60,055 nt of DNA from Prevotella sp. Its GTDB lineage: Bacteria; Bacteroidota; Bacteroidia; Bacteroidales; Bacteroidaceae. Within the stretch, counting starts at the first letter, position 1. Each line of letters begins with the position of its first letter. Made by a program: the position numbers and the translations under genes. The stretch lies in NCBI GenBank assembly GCA_017619275.1, contig JAFZSR010000008.1, forward strand, positions 1-60,055. Reading direction: 5' to 3'. This document shows, piece after piece, positions 49,425 through 57,967 of this stretch. The notes under the pieces were generated by a model. The model made no database searches. It saw only the letters and a list, made by a program, of their open reading frames with translations, and had not been told where the DNA came from.

Positions 49425-49838
49425 TTAGTTTTCTGGTTCATAAGGGATAAGTTCATAGAGGTTTTCTATGAAGTAGTTTACAGCCTCGTGTAGGACGGGT
49501 AGGTCGTTTTTTACTACGTCCCACACAAGGTCTGTGTTGATGTCGAAGTAACCATGAGCTATGTGGTCTCTCATACCTTTAACCGCTTTCCAAGGAATCT
49601 CAGGGCGTAGTGGCAGTAACTGTTGGTTTGTACGCTCATCAATACGTTTGAAACCTTCACCTATTGCCTCTATGAGCATACAGTCAGCCGCCAATGTCTT
49701 TACACCTTCTGGTGATAGGAGTAAGTCATCGACCGACTTTAGTGAGCCATTCCATAGTTCTAGGTTGCTAATGGCTTCGTCTATTTGCTTCAGTTGCTCT
49801 TCGACAATTCTAAGCTGCTGTAAAGATATCGATGCCAT
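49425..49838 (-). CDS. HepT-like RNase toxin (DUF86)
   Basis: 137 residues, all helical. The HEPN RNase motif R-x4-H-x-Y is complete as RDHIAHGY (Arg90, His95, Tyr97). The partner, a minimal nucleotidyltransferase, lies immediately upstream and overlaps by 29 bp. HepT/MntA pairs are toxin-antitoxin systems in which MntA AMPylates the toxin near the HEPN motif. Confidence 0.85.
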   Translation of the reverse strand: MASISLQQLRIVEEQLKQIDEAISNLELWNGSLKSVDDLLLSPEGVKTLAADCMLIEAIGEGFKRIDERTNQQLLPLRPEIPWKAVKGMRDHIAHGYFDINTDLVWDVVKNDLPVLHEAVNYFIENLYELIPYEPEN

Positions 49839-50112
49839 ATAGTTCTATTTGTTTTCTGAAGAAAGGCCGTAGATTCTTATGATCTTGCACGAGGTCCACT
49901 TCACAGCCTAACAGGTTCTCAAGATATTGTGCTGCAAGGATGTGATTATAAAACTTGGGCGGCATAGTAACGTATATGTCTATATCACTGCCTTCATGAT
50001 GTTCACCTCTGGCCACAGAGCCGAACACGCGCATGGATGTGATGCCAAACTTTTGTTTCAGTTCGGTGGCATGTTCACGCAGAATTCGGATGTATTCTTC
50101 GGATGTTTTCAT
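49810..50112 (-). CDS. MntA-like minimal nucleotidyltransferase (antitoxin)
   Basis: 100 residues. The nucleotidyltransferase signature is GSVARGEHHEGSDIDIYV (Gly31-Ser32, metal-binding Asp43 and Asp45), with a later Asp in LGCEVDLVQD. It belongs to the MNT fold that pairs with HepT. Overlaps the HepT-like gene by 29 bp. Confidence 0.85.
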   Translation of the reverse strand: MKTSEEYIRILREHATELKQKFGITSMRVFGSVARGEHHEGSDIDIYVTMPPKFYNHILAAQYLENLLGCEVDLVQDHKNLRPFFRKQIELYGIDIFTAA

Positions 50113-50150
50113 ATACGTTATTTTTTATTGAATGAGGAAGTTTCTTTGTT

Positions 50151-51074
50151 TTAGAAGAACTTCACTTCCTCGCCTATCACCTCGCTCAGCAGCAAGTTTG
50201 CCAGACGACTGGTGCCTAAGCGCAGCCATTTATTGGTGAGCCATTTTTCGCCCAGGACTTCCTTCACGATGGTGTACATGATAATGGCATCTATTGGCGT
50301 GTTGAGGCCTCCAGCAGGCTTAAAACCAATCTGAATGCCCGTTTCATCGTAGTATTCCTTGATGGCCTGGCACATCACATAGGCGGCTTCCGGCGTAGCA
50401 GCGGGCTTCTCCTTGCCTGTTGATGTCTTAATATAGTCGGCACCGGCATACATGGCCAGGAGCGAAGCTATCTTGATGTTCTTCGCGGTCTTTAGCATAC
50501 CCGTTTCAAGAATAACTTTCATCGGGGCTTCGCCGCAAGCTTCTTTCTGCTGCTGAATCTCGTCAACCACGGTTTCGTAATCTCCCTCCAAGAGGCTTCC
50601 CACGGGTTGCACGATGTCAATCTCGGTGGCACCGTCTTTCACGGCCAGTGCTGTCTCTACCGTCTTCACCTCGATGAGGCTTTGGCTGCTGGGGAATGAA
50701 CCGCTGACACAGGCAATCTCAACGCCTTCCACCTCTAATGTCTCGGCTACGGTGCGGGCAAAACGTGGATAAACGCAGATGGTGGCCACGTGGGGTAGGG
50801 TGGGGTAGGCTTCTTCAAACTGGTTCACCTTCTCTGTGAAAGCCATCACGCTGGTGTCGCTGTCTGTGGTCTTCAGGGTAGTCAGCTCCACGCTGCCCAT
50901 CAGGAATTTCTTCACTTCGAGTGTGTCGTTCTCAGGCACTTTCTCTGCGATGATTTTCTTCACGGCCTCGTTCACCTCTTCGTCGGTGATTTCGAGGTTA
51001 TACTTCTTCAGAGCCTGTTCGATTTGGCTCATGGGCATCGTGTGCAGATGCTCGTGTTCGTGTTGTTCTGCCAT
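50151..51074 (-). CDS. deoC: deoxyribose-phosphate aldolase
   Basis: 307 residues, of which about 1-75 form an N-terminal extension. The aldolase core has IACVSGSFPSSQS, ATEIDIVQPVG, KVILETGML, and the Schiff-base lysine in DYIKTSTGKEKP, then IGFKPAGGLNT. It cleaves deoxyribose-5-phosphate to glyceraldehyde-3-phosphate and acetaldehyde. It lies 6 bp after a MazG-like gene in a three-gene run (dtd, mazG-like, deoC). Confidence 0.93.
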   Translation of the reverse strand: MAEQHEHEHLHTMPMSQIEQALKKYNLEITDEEVNEAVKKIIAEKVPENDTLEVKKFLMGSVELTTLKTTDSDTSVMAFTEKVNQFEEAYPTLPHVATICVYPRFARTVAETLEVEGVEIACVSGSFPSSQSLIEVKTVETALAVKDGATEIDIVQPVGSLLEGDYETVVDEIQQQKEACGEAPMKVILETGMLKTAKNIKIASLLAMYAGADYIKTSTGKEKPAATPEAAYVMCQAIKEYYDETGIQIGFKPAGGLNTPIDAIIMYTIVKEVLGEKWLTNKWLRLGTSRLANLLLSEVIGEEVKFF

Positions 51075-51080
51075 ACTGTT

Positions 51081-51407
51081 TTATGCTTTTAGTTTTGGGT
51101 TTGCTATATGCCGCAACGAGTCGCGGCGTGTCTTTTTCTCAATCGATTTCTTCAGTTCCTCGGTGAGGTCAACCCCCGTCTGGTTGGCCAAGCAAATCAG
51201 TACCCACAGCACGTCGGCCATCTCCTCACCCAGGTTGTCCTTTTCGCCCATTTTGAAGCTTTGGTCGCCATATTTACGGGCCATCACACGTGCCAATTCG
51301 CCCACCTCTTCGGTTAAAACCGCCATGTTGGTGAGCTCCGAGAAATAACGCACGCCATATTCATGGATCCATGCGTCAACGATTTGCTGAGCCTCCTTGA
51401 TTGTCAT
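51081..51407 (-). CDS. MazG-like nucleotide pyrophosphohydrolase
   Basis: 108 residues, a single MazG-type domain: TIKEAQQIVDAWIHEYG, then the metal-binding helices TEEVGELARV and LGEEMADVLWVL, spaced as in the family. Probably hydrolyses non-canonical or excess NTPs. Abuts dtd. Confidence 0.87.
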   Translation of the reverse strand: MTIKEAQQIVDAWIHEYGVRYFSELTNMAVLTEEVGELARVMARKYGDQSFKMGEKDNLGEEMADVLWVLICLANQTGVDLTEELKKSIEKKTRRDSLRHIANPKLKA

Positions 51408-51860
51408 TTATTCTTTGTTTTTAGTATCCATACAGATGGTTACTGGACCATCGTTGAGTAGTTCCACTTTCATGTCGGCGCCGAATTCACCTGTTCCAAC
51501 GGGTTTTCCTGTCTCTGCAGAAAGCTGCTCGCAAAACGCCTCGTAGAGCGGTATGGAATGCTCATGGCTGCCGGCACGGAACCACGATGGCCGGTTGCCC
51601 TTCTTATAGCTGGCGAAAAGCGTGAATTGACTCACCACAAGTGCCTGACCCTCAATGTCGATGATGCTGCGGTTCATCACTCCTTCATCGTCGTTGAAAA
51701 TGCGCAAATTGGCCACTTTCTTTACCAACCAGTCAACGTCTTCCTGCTCGTCTTGGTCGCATACACCCAATAGGATAAGAAGGCCTGGGCCTATGGCCGA
51801 CCAGACCTGTCCATTGATGCTGACGCTGGCATGGCTAACGCGTTGAATCACTGCTCTCAT
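51408..51860 (-). CDS. dtd: D-aminoacyl-tRNA deacylase
   Basis: 150 residues, full length. Motif SQFTLFASYKKGNRPSW and the Gly-cisPro motif NDGPVTICMD at the C-terminus define DTD, which frees D-amino acids and mischarged Gly from tRNA. First gene of dtd-mazG-deoC, behind a TATCTTTG box. Confidence 0.94.
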   Translation of the reverse strand: MRAVIQRVSHASVSINGQVWSAIGPGLLILLGVCDQDEQEDVDWLVKKVANLRIFNDDEGVMNRSIIDIEGQALVVSQFTLFASYKKGNRPSWFRAGSHEHSIPLYEAFCEQLSAETGKPVGTGEFGADMKVELLNDGPVTICMDTKNKE

Positions 51861-51882
51861 AGTTCTTTCCGTTTCATTGCTG

Positions 51883-51890
51883 CAAAGATA
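51883..51890 (-). promoter_or_regulatory. -7 box for dtd-mazG-deoC
   Basis: CAAAGATA reads TATCTTTG on the minus strand, 23 bp upstream of the dtd start. Confidence 0.65.
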
Positions 51891-51919
51891 AACAATTTTC
51901 CTAATATAACATGTTTTTC

Positions 51920-52072
51920 CGTCGATTTTTTTCTTACTGAAAGGTGCGTTTTTAACATTTCCTATCGAGCTGCCAAAAATTGGCGTACGACTTTTTTAAA
52001 AAACTCGTTGAGATTTTTAAATTTGGCGTTGACTTTTTTGAAAAATTCGTGCTCCTTTTTAAAACGCCCGTC
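51920..52072 (-). repeat. diverged A/T-tract array of ~21-bp period upstream of the dtd promoter
   Basis: CG at 51966, 51984, 52006, 52027, 52048 and 52069 (spacings 18, 22, 21, 21, 21), with T6-A5-like tracts between. The opening TATCGAGCTGCCAAAAA and TGGCGTACGAC parallel TATCGACCTGCAAAAAA and CTCGTACGAG at 28184-28210. The repeat fills most of the uvrC-dtd spacer. Confidence 0.7.
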
Positions 52073-52141
52073 TGTAGGGCATTTCCAGCGAACCTAATTC
52101 TTCGCTTTTGTATGTTCTCTTTTTAACAAACTAAACACATT

Positions 52142-53986
52142 TTAACCTTTCTCCGTTTTATCTGTTGGGTGGAAGTGTTCAAATATGATATTGGCCTTTG
52201 CCATTCCAATGAAACCGTTTAATTCTGAGAGGGTTGCCTCTTTTATTTTCTTGATTGACTTTAGTTTTTGCAGCAATTCATCGCGCGTTTTCGGCCCTAT
52301 ACCCTTTATCTCATTCAGTTCGCTGTGCAATGCTCGTTTGGAACGTTTTTCGCGGTGGAAGGTAATGGCAAAACGGTGTACCTCGTCCTGTAATTGTGTC
52401 ATCACATGGAAGAGTTCGGAATCGGTCTTTAATGCGATGGTCATAGGTGGGAATCCATAAAGCAGTTCGTTGGTGCGGTGACGGTCGTTCTTGGCTAATC
52501 CAGCGATTGGAATGTCCAATTGCAGTTCGTCCTGAATCACATCGCGTATCACCTCCATTTGTCCTTTTCCGCCATCTGCCACAATGAGGTCGGGTAGGGG
52601 TTCTTCTTCTTCCTGCATCCGTTTATAGCGCCTGAAAACTACCTCTTTCATCGAAGCGTAATCATCAGGACCAACCACCGTTTTGATGTTATAGCGTTTG
52701 TAGTCTTTCTTCGAAGGTTTCATCTTCTTAAACACTACGCAGGCTGCCACCGCATCACTGCCGCTGATATTAGAGTTGTCGAAGCATTCTATCTGATAGG
52801 GTAGGGAAGGCAACTGCAATTTGTCCTGCAGCTCTTTCATTAGTCTAACCTGTTTTTGCTCAGGATTCAACTTTTCTGCCTGTTTCAATCGGTCAAACTT
52901 GTACTGTTTTCCATTCATGATAGATAGGTCAAGCAGCGTTTTTTTATCGCCCCTTTGCGGAATGGTGAAGGTAATTCCCTCTAAATCGATTTCCACTTCT
53001 TGTGGCACGATGATCTCTTTCGATTCACTCTTGAATCGTTCTCTCAATTCCACTATACCCAACTGAAGGAGCTCTTCGTCGGGCTCGTCCATCTTCTTCT
53101 TATACTCTATCGTAAAGCTCTGGTTGATACTCCCATTGGAGACGTGGATGTAGTTGATGTAGGCTATGTTCTCGTCGCTCGTGATGCTAAAGACGTCAAC
53201 ATTGTCGATGGTATGACTCACCACCTCGCTCCGACTGACGAAGCCCTCCAGTGCCAAATACTTTTGCTTTACTTCCTCTGCTTCTTCAAATAGGAGTTGC
53301 TCCGCCAGCAGCTCCATTTTCTCTTTTAACTCGCGAATCACTTTACGAGAATTGCCCTTCAATATCTCGCGCGCTTGACTGATATTTTCCTGGTAGCTTT
53401 CCCAACTCTGTTTGCCCATGCATGGCCCATTGCAGCGCTTGATATGATAGTCAAGACATACTTTATATTTGCCGCTTTCCACCCCCTCTTTGGTCATGGG
53501 CATCCGACAAGTTCGAGGTCTATACAATTCTTTTATTAAATCCAGAATGGCATACATCGAGCTCACATGTGAGTACGGGCCGTAGTAGGTTCCTCCTTTC
53601 TTGTTGATGGTTCGTGTTTTGAAAATGCGAGGAAGGTATTCGTTGGTGACGCAAATGCTGGGATAGGTCTTACCGTCTTTCAGCAAGACATTATAGCGAG
53701 GATTGTATTTCTTGATGAGCGCGTTTTCCAAGAGCAGGGCATCTTCTTCGGTGTTGACTACCGTATAGGAAATGTCGTGGATTTTGCTTACCAACACCTT
53801 TGTCTTGAATCTGTCTACCTCTGTGTGGAAGTACGACGACACCCGATTCTTTAGGTTCTTCGCCTTCCCCACATAGATGATGGTATGCTTATCGTCGTAG
53901 AACTGGTAGCTTCCAGGTTTATCTGGCAGTCTGCTGACAATCCCCCTCAGATATTCTAGTCTTTTTTCGTTTTCCTCCTTCGTCAT
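52142..53986 (-). CDS. uvrC: excinuclease ABC subunit C
   Basis: 614 residues. The GIY-YIG nuclease domain is at the N-terminus (PGSYQFYDDKHTIIYVGKAK). A UvrB-binding (UVR) region follows around 205-240. The C-terminal RNase H-like nuclease reads IECFDNSNISGSDAVAACVVF, and an HhH end carries LNEIKGIGPKTRDELL. It makes both incisions in nucleotide-excision repair with UvrAB. The upstream spacer has a parS-like site. Confidence 0.95.
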   Translation of the reverse strand: MTKEENEKRLEYLRGIVSRLPDKPGSYQFYDDKHTIIYVGKAKNLKNRVSSYFHTEVDRFKTKVLVSKIHDISYTVVNTEEDALLLENALIKKYNPRYNVLLKDGKTYPSICVTNEYLPRIFKTRTINKKGGTYYGPYSHVSSMYAILDLIKELYRPRTCRMPMTKEGVESGKYKVCLDYHIKRCNGPCMGKQSWESYQENISQAREILKGNSRKVIRELKEKMELLAEQLLFEEAEEVKQKYLALEGFVSRSEVVSHTIDNVDVFSITSDENIAYINYIHVSNGSINQSFTIEYKKKMDEPDEELLQLGIVELRERFKSESKEIIVPQEVEIDLEGITFTIPQRGDKKTLLDLSIMNGKQYKFDRLKQAEKLNPEQKQVRLMKELQDKLQLPSLPYQIECFDNSNISGSDAVAACVVFKKMKPSKKDYKRYNIKTVVGPDDYASMKEVVFRRYKRMQEEEEPLPDLIVADGGKGQMEVIRDVIQDELQLDIPIAGLAKNDRHRTNELLYGFPPMTIALKTDSELFHVMTQLQDEVHRFAITFHREKRSKRALHSELNEIKGIGPKTRDELLQKLKSIKKIKEATLSELNGFIGMAKANIIFEHFHPTDKTEKG

Positions 53987-53994
53987 GTACGTTT

Positions 53995-54010
53995 TGTTTC
54001 ACGTGAAACC
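53995..54010. promoter_or_regulatory. parS-like ParB site (15 of 16 match)
   Basis: TGTTTCACGTGAAACC differs from the parS consensus TGTTTCACGTGAAACA at the last base only. It lies in the apt-uvrC spacer, 614 bp from a second site. Confidence 0.75.
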
Positions 54011-54058
54011 ATCCTTGCCTCAAAGCTCGTTGCAATCTTTGTTTTTCTCCCTTTCGGG

Positions 54059-54589
54059 TTAAATTGTCAGCAATGTGGTTACTTCGCACAAGTCCTTAAA
54101 CTCATCGCGGCCGTGCAGTCCTTCGTCCTTGATTTCGATGATGAAGTTCACATACACCTTTTTCGGATGGAAGTGCTGCACCAGCTTTAAAGTGGCCTTG
54201 GCGGTGCCTCCAGTGGCCAGCAGGTCGTCGTGAATCAGCACGACATCATTCTCGTTGATACTGTCGATGTGCATTTCAACCGTGTCCACACCGTATTCCT
54301 TCGAGAAGCTTTCCTTGATGACGGTGCTGGGCAACTTACCTGGCTTACGTGCCAAGACGATGCCGCAACCCAGTCGACCGGCGAGCGCCGAGGCCATCAC
54401 AAACCCGCGGCTCTCTATTCCCACAATCTTGGTGATACCCTTGTCGCGATAGAGATTTTCCAATTCGTCGAGCATGATTTGCACGCACTCGGCATTCTTG
54501 TACAGGGTGGTCACGTCGCGAAAGTTGATTCCCTTTTTTGGAAAGTCAGGAATGCTCCTGAGATTTTCCAACAGCACTTTGTTGTTCAT
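54059..54589 (-). CDS. apt: adenine phosphoribosyltransferase
   Basis: 176 residues. N-terminal FPKKGINFRDVTTL, GIESRGFVMASALA, and the PRPP loop VLIHDDLLATGGTAKA are intact. It salvages adenine to AMP. It lies between mnmG and uvrC with parS-like sites in both spacers. Confidence 0.94.
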   Translation of the reverse strand: MNNKVLLENLRSIPDFPKKGINFRDVTTLYKNAECVQIMLDELENLYRDKGITKIVGIESRGFVMASALAGRLGCGIVLARKPGKLPSTVIKESFSKEYGVDTVEMHIDSINENDVVLIHDDLLATGGTAKATLKLVQHFHPKKVYVNFIIEIKDEGLHGRDEFKDLCEVTTLLTI

Positions 54590-54623
54590 AATCTTCGGTT
54601 TTATTGGTATTTAAATGGTTCTT

Positions 54624-54639
54624 TGTTTCACGTGGAACA
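54624..54639. promoter_or_regulatory. parS-like ParB site (exact variant)
   Basis: TGTTTCACGTGGAACA is the reverse complement of TGTTCCACGTGAAACA, an accepted parS form. It lies in the mnmG-apt spacer. Confidence 0.8.
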
Positions 54640-54649
54640 GATGTTCGTT

Positions 54650-56533
54650 TCAACGGTGCATCAGTACCAAAAGGACGTTGATGTCGCTGGGACTCACACC
54701 GGGGATGCGACTGGCTTGGGCCAGCGTTTCTGGGTCGATGGCGATGAGTTTCTGTCGGGCTTCGGTCGAGAGCGACAGCAGTTCGTTATAGTTGAAGTGG
54801 CCCTTGATGCGGATGTTCTCCAGGCGGTGCATCTTATCGGCTACGGCACGTTCACGCTCTATGTAGCCTTTGTACTTGATGCGAATCTCAGCAGCCTCGG
54901 CAATCTCCTCTTTCCTGTTGGGCAGACGGTCGAGCATTTCGCGCAGCTGGGGAATGATTTCCGAGAGGTTCTTCAGGTTCAGTTGCGGGCGTGCCACTAG
55001 GTCTTCCAGCTTCACGCCAAATTGCAGTGGGGTGGTGCCCAGACGTTCTAAGGCGTCGTTGACCTCTTTCGGTTTGATGGCGTAGTTTTTGCAGAAGTTG
55101 TTGATGTCTTCAATCTGTGCTTTCTTCTCCATCCACCAGTCGTAGCGCTCGCGCTTGACCAGTCCTAGTTCATAGGCGCGTTCCGTCAGCCGTCGGTCGG
55201 CATCGTCTTGCCTGAGCAGGATGCGGTACTCGGCGCGCGAAGTAAACATCCTGTAGGGTTCGTCAACGCCCTTAGTCACCAGATCATCAATCAGCACGCC
55301 GATGTAGGATTCGTCTCTGTGCATCACAAAGGTCTTGTCGCCATCGCATTTCAAAGCTGCATTCACGCCAGCGGCCAATCCTTGTCCTGCCGCCTCCTCA
55401 TATCCCGTGGTGCCGTTCACCTGTCCTGCCATAAAGAGCCCGTCGATGAGCTTCGATTCCAGTGTATGCTTCAGCTGGGTGGGGTCGAAGAAATCGTATT
55501 CGATGGCATAGCCAGGCCTGTAGACTTTCACATTCTTGAAGGCGGGCATCTTTTTTAGCGCTTCTATCTGCACTTCCATCGGTAGTGACGAGGAGAAGCC
55601 GTTCAAGTACATCTCATTGGTGTTGGTGCCTTCCGGTTCTAAGAAGAGCGGGTGTTGTTCGCGGTCGGGAAAGGTCACCAGCTTGGTTTCTATCGAAGGA
55701 CAGTAGCGTGGACCTATGGATTGAATCTGTCCGTTGTAGAGCGGCGAATCCTCCAATCCACCGCGCAAGATGCGATGCACTTCGGCATTGGTGTTCACCG
55801 TCCAACAGGGCAGTTGGGGGATATGGGAAATATGGGAGAGATAGGAGAAGCGGTAAGGGTGTTCCTCGCCCGGTTGCTCGGCCAGGCAACTGAAGTCAAC
55901 GCTGCGCTTGTCGATGCGCACCGGCGTGCCTGTTTTCATTCTGGCCGAACGTATGCCGTGGCGGGTGATACTCTCGGTGAAATCGGCAACTGCTGGTTCT
56001 GCTATCCTACCGCCAGCCACCATTTTCCGACCTATATGCATCAATCCGTTGAGGAAGGTTCCAGCGGTAACGATCACGCACCGAGCCAAAATATCTGCTC
56101 CCCAAATGGTGCGCACGCCTTTTACCATTTTGGGGTTTCCTTCTTCAATCAGCAGCTCGCAAGCCTGATCTTGCCATACGTCTAAATTTTCGGTTTCATC
56201 GAGTCTTCTTCGCCATTCCCAAATAAATTTTCCTCTGTCGCATTGTGCTCTTGGACTCCAGACGGCCGGTCCTTTTCCAACGTTCAGCATGCGGAACTGA
56301 ATGGCGGTGGCATCCGTAACCAGTCCCATCTGTCCGCCCAGCGCGTCTATCTCTCGCACAATCTGTCCCTTCGCAATACCTCCAACGGCAGGGTTGCACG
56401 ACATCTGTGCAATCTTGTTCATATCCATGGTGACAAGCAGCGTCTTCGCACCCATGTTGGCCGAGGCGCAAGCAGCCTCGCAACCGGCATGACCGCCACC
56501 AATCACCACCACATCGTATTTAAGCGTCAGCAT
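54650..56533 (-). CDS. mnmG: tRNA modification enzyme MnmG (GidA)
   Basis: 627 residues. FAD-binding Rossmann motif VIGGGHAGCEAACASANMG at the N-terminus, then CNPAVGGIAKGQIVREIDALGG, the Cys of GTPVRIDKRSVDFS region, and the C-terminal GidA domain ending RIPGVSPSDINVLLV. It works with MnmE to install cmnm5 on wobble uridine. Promoter at 56551-56558. The gene is often near oriC in bacteria. Confidence 0.95.
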   Translation of the reverse strand: MLTLKYDVVVIGGGHAGCEAACASANMGAKTLLVTMDMNKIAQMSCNPAVGGIAKGQIVREIDALGGQMGLVTDATAIQFRMLNVGKGPAVWSPRAQCDRGKFIWEWRRRLDETENLDVWQDQACELLIEEGNPKMVKGVRTIWGADILARCVIVTAGTFLNGLMHIGRKMVAGGRIAEPAVADFTESITRHGIRSARMKTGTPVRIDKRSVDFSCLAEQPGEEHPYRFSYLSHISHIPQLPCWTVNTNAEVHRILRGGLEDSPLYNGQIQSIGPRYCPSIETKLVTFPDREQHPLFLEPEGTNTNEMYLNGFSSSLPMEVQIEALKKMPAFKNVKVYRPGYAIEYDFFDPTQLKHTLESKLIDGLFMAGQVNGTTGYEEAAGQGLAAGVNAALKCDGDKTFVMHRDESYIGVLIDDLVTKGVDEPYRMFTSRAEYRILLRQDDADRRLTERAYELGLVKRERYDWWMEKKAQIEDINNFCKNYAIKPKEVNDALERLGTTPLQFGVKLEDLVARPQLNLKNLSEIIPQLREMLDRLPNRKEEIAEAAEIRIKYKGYIERERAVADKMHRLENIRIKGHFNYNELLSLSTEARQKLIAIDPETLAQASRIPGVSPSDINVLLVLMHR

Positions 56534-56550
56534 TATAGATTATTTTTGTG

Positions 56551-56558
56551 CAAAGTTA
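56551..56558 (-). promoter_or_regulatory. -7 box for mnmG
   Basis: CAAAGTTA reads TAACTTTG on the minus strand, 18 bp before the start at 56533. It is divergent from the DUF3737 promoter. Confidence 0.7.
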
Positions 56559-56632
56559 CGCTTTTTTTATGACACGCCCTTTTCCGTAATAATAAAAAAC
56601 CTAAAATCCTTCGTTTTTTATTCTTTTCTTCG

Positions 56633-56640
56633 TAACTTTG
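56633..56640 (+). promoter_or_regulatory. -7 box for the DUF3737 gene
   Basis: TAACTTTG, 24 bp before the ATG at 56665. Confidence 0.7.
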
Positions 56641-56664
56641 CAGTTCACATTATTGGATAGTTCT

Positions 56665-57519
56665 ATGCAAATCATTCAAAACCAACACTTCGAAGGGGAG
56701 CGTCCGCTCTTCGAATCACATAACCTTAGACTTGAACACGTTACGATAGGCGACGGCGAGAGTGCCATTAAGGAATGTAGTAATATCGAGGCCGAAGACT
56801 GTTGTTTCTGGGGTAAATATCCCTTTTGGCATGTTCATGGCTTCCGTATCAACCGTTGTCAGTTTGATGCGGGCGCCCGCTCAGCCTTGTGGTATAGTAA
56901 CCATCTGGACATGCGTAACACACGCATCGACGGTCCTAAGATGTTCCGCGAGATGCACGACATTTACCTGGAGAATGTAGTCATCAATGATGCCGATGAG
57001 ACTTTCTGGCGCTGCACGAACATCGAGGCTAAGAACCTCGAACTGCACGATGGAACCTACCCTTTTATGTTCTGCGAAAACGTTAAGATCGACGGACTGA
57101 AGAGCGACTCTAAATACGTCTTCCAGTATTGCAAGAACGTTGAAATCAACAATGCGCATATAGTGACCAAGGACTCGTTTTGGGAGTGTGACGATATCAC
57201 CATCAGCAACAGCATTCTCGACGGCGAGTATCTGGCCTGGCACTCCAAGCACGTGCGACTGGTGAACTGTCACCTGGCGGGCGAACAGCTGCTGTGCTAC
57301 GCCCACCATCTGGAACTGGAGAACTGTTCGTTTGATAAGGCTTGCGACCGCGTCTTCGAGTACAGCGAGGTGGTGGCCGACATCCGTGGACATATCGAGA
57401 ACATCAAGAACCCCACTACTGGCTATATCATCGCCGACAGCATCGGCAGTGTCACCATCGACGAGAATGTGCGTCAGCCAGCCGATTGTGTGATTGACAT
57501 CAAGACACGTAGACATTAA
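56665..57519 (+). CDS. DUF3737-family beta-helix protein
   Basis: 284 residues from MQIIQNQHFEGERPLF. A right-handed beta-helix built of ~20-residue coils with Asn/Cys ladders: ESAIKECSNIEAEDCCFWGK, DADETFWRCTNIEAKNLELH, FQYCKNVEINNAHI, DSFWECDDITISNSILDGEY, LLCYAHHLELENCSFDKAC. No signal peptide, so cytosolic. Function unknown. The C-terminus (DIKTRRH) is encoded by the start of an octamer array, so its end may have been altered by the repeat. Confidence 0.8.
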   Translation: MQIIQNQHFEGERPLFESHNLRLEHVTIGDGESAIKECSNIEAEDCCFWGKYPFWHVHGFRINRCQFDAGARSALWYSNHLDMRNTRIDGPKMFREMHDIYLENVVINDADETFWRCTNIEAKNLELHDGTYPFMFCENVKIDGLKSDSKYVFQYCKNVEINNAHIVTKDSFWECDDITISNSILDGEYLAWHSKHVRLVNCHLAGEQLLCYAHHLELENCSFDKACDRVFEYSEVVADIRGHIENIKNPTTGYIIADSIGSVTIDENVRQPADCVIDIKTRRH

Positions 57520-57558
57520 GACAACAAGACAACAAGACATCAAGACATCAAGACAACC
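57497..57558. repeat. octamer array overlapping the DUF3737 stop and preceding the GxxExxY gene
   Basis: Units of ACATCAAG/ACAACAAG type at 8-bp spacing. The array begins inside the last codons of DUF3737 and ends 17 bp before the GxxExxY ATG, in the same orientation as the left arm at 57990-58167. Confidence 0.88.
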
Positions 57559-57574
57559 TTTTAAACTAAATATT

Positions 57575-57967
57575 ATGGAGATTGAGGAATTAATACAATT
57601 GATTAAGAATTGTGCGAAGGAGGTTCGGGCGTATCTGACGCCAGGATTTGAGGAGAATGTCTATAAGAACGCTTTGTATATCGAGCTGAAAGAACATGGA
57701 CTGGATGTAAAAACAGAAGTTCCTCTCAAGGTGGTCTATAAAGGACGCGAGGTGGGAAGCTATCGTGCCGATATGATTGTAGACGATAAGGTTATCATAG
57801 AATTGAAAGCTATTGCAGCGCTAACCACCATTCATGAAGTCCAATTGGTGAACTACCTCACAGCAACAGGCATTGACGATGGCCTACTTATCAATTTTGG
57901 TGCCGACAAAATCCAAATCCAACGAAAATTTAGATTGTATGAACGTCTAAAACTAAATAAACAATAA
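57575..57967 (+). CDS. GxxExxY protein, PD-(D/E)xK nuclease-like
   Basis: 130 residues from MEIEELIQLI; the frame is open upstream through the repeat but that part (TSRHVDIKTTRQQDIKTS) is repeat translation. The namesake motif is GFEENVY (Gly24, Glu27, Tyr30). PD-ExK-type residues follow: RADMIVDDKVIIELKA with Asp66, Glu76 and Lys78, then HEVQLVNYL, where the Gln fits motif III of the fold. The family is widespread and its biological role is unknown. Nuclease activity is predicted from residues only. It is flanked on both sides by octamer repeats and has no TAnnTTTG box of its own. Confidence 0.82.
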   Translation: MEIEELIQLIKNCAKEVRAYLTPGFEENVYKNALYIELKEHGLDVKTEVPLKVVYKGREVGSYRADMIVDDKVIIELKAIAALTTIHEVQLVNYLTATGIDDGLLINFGADKIQIQRKFRLYERLKLNKQ

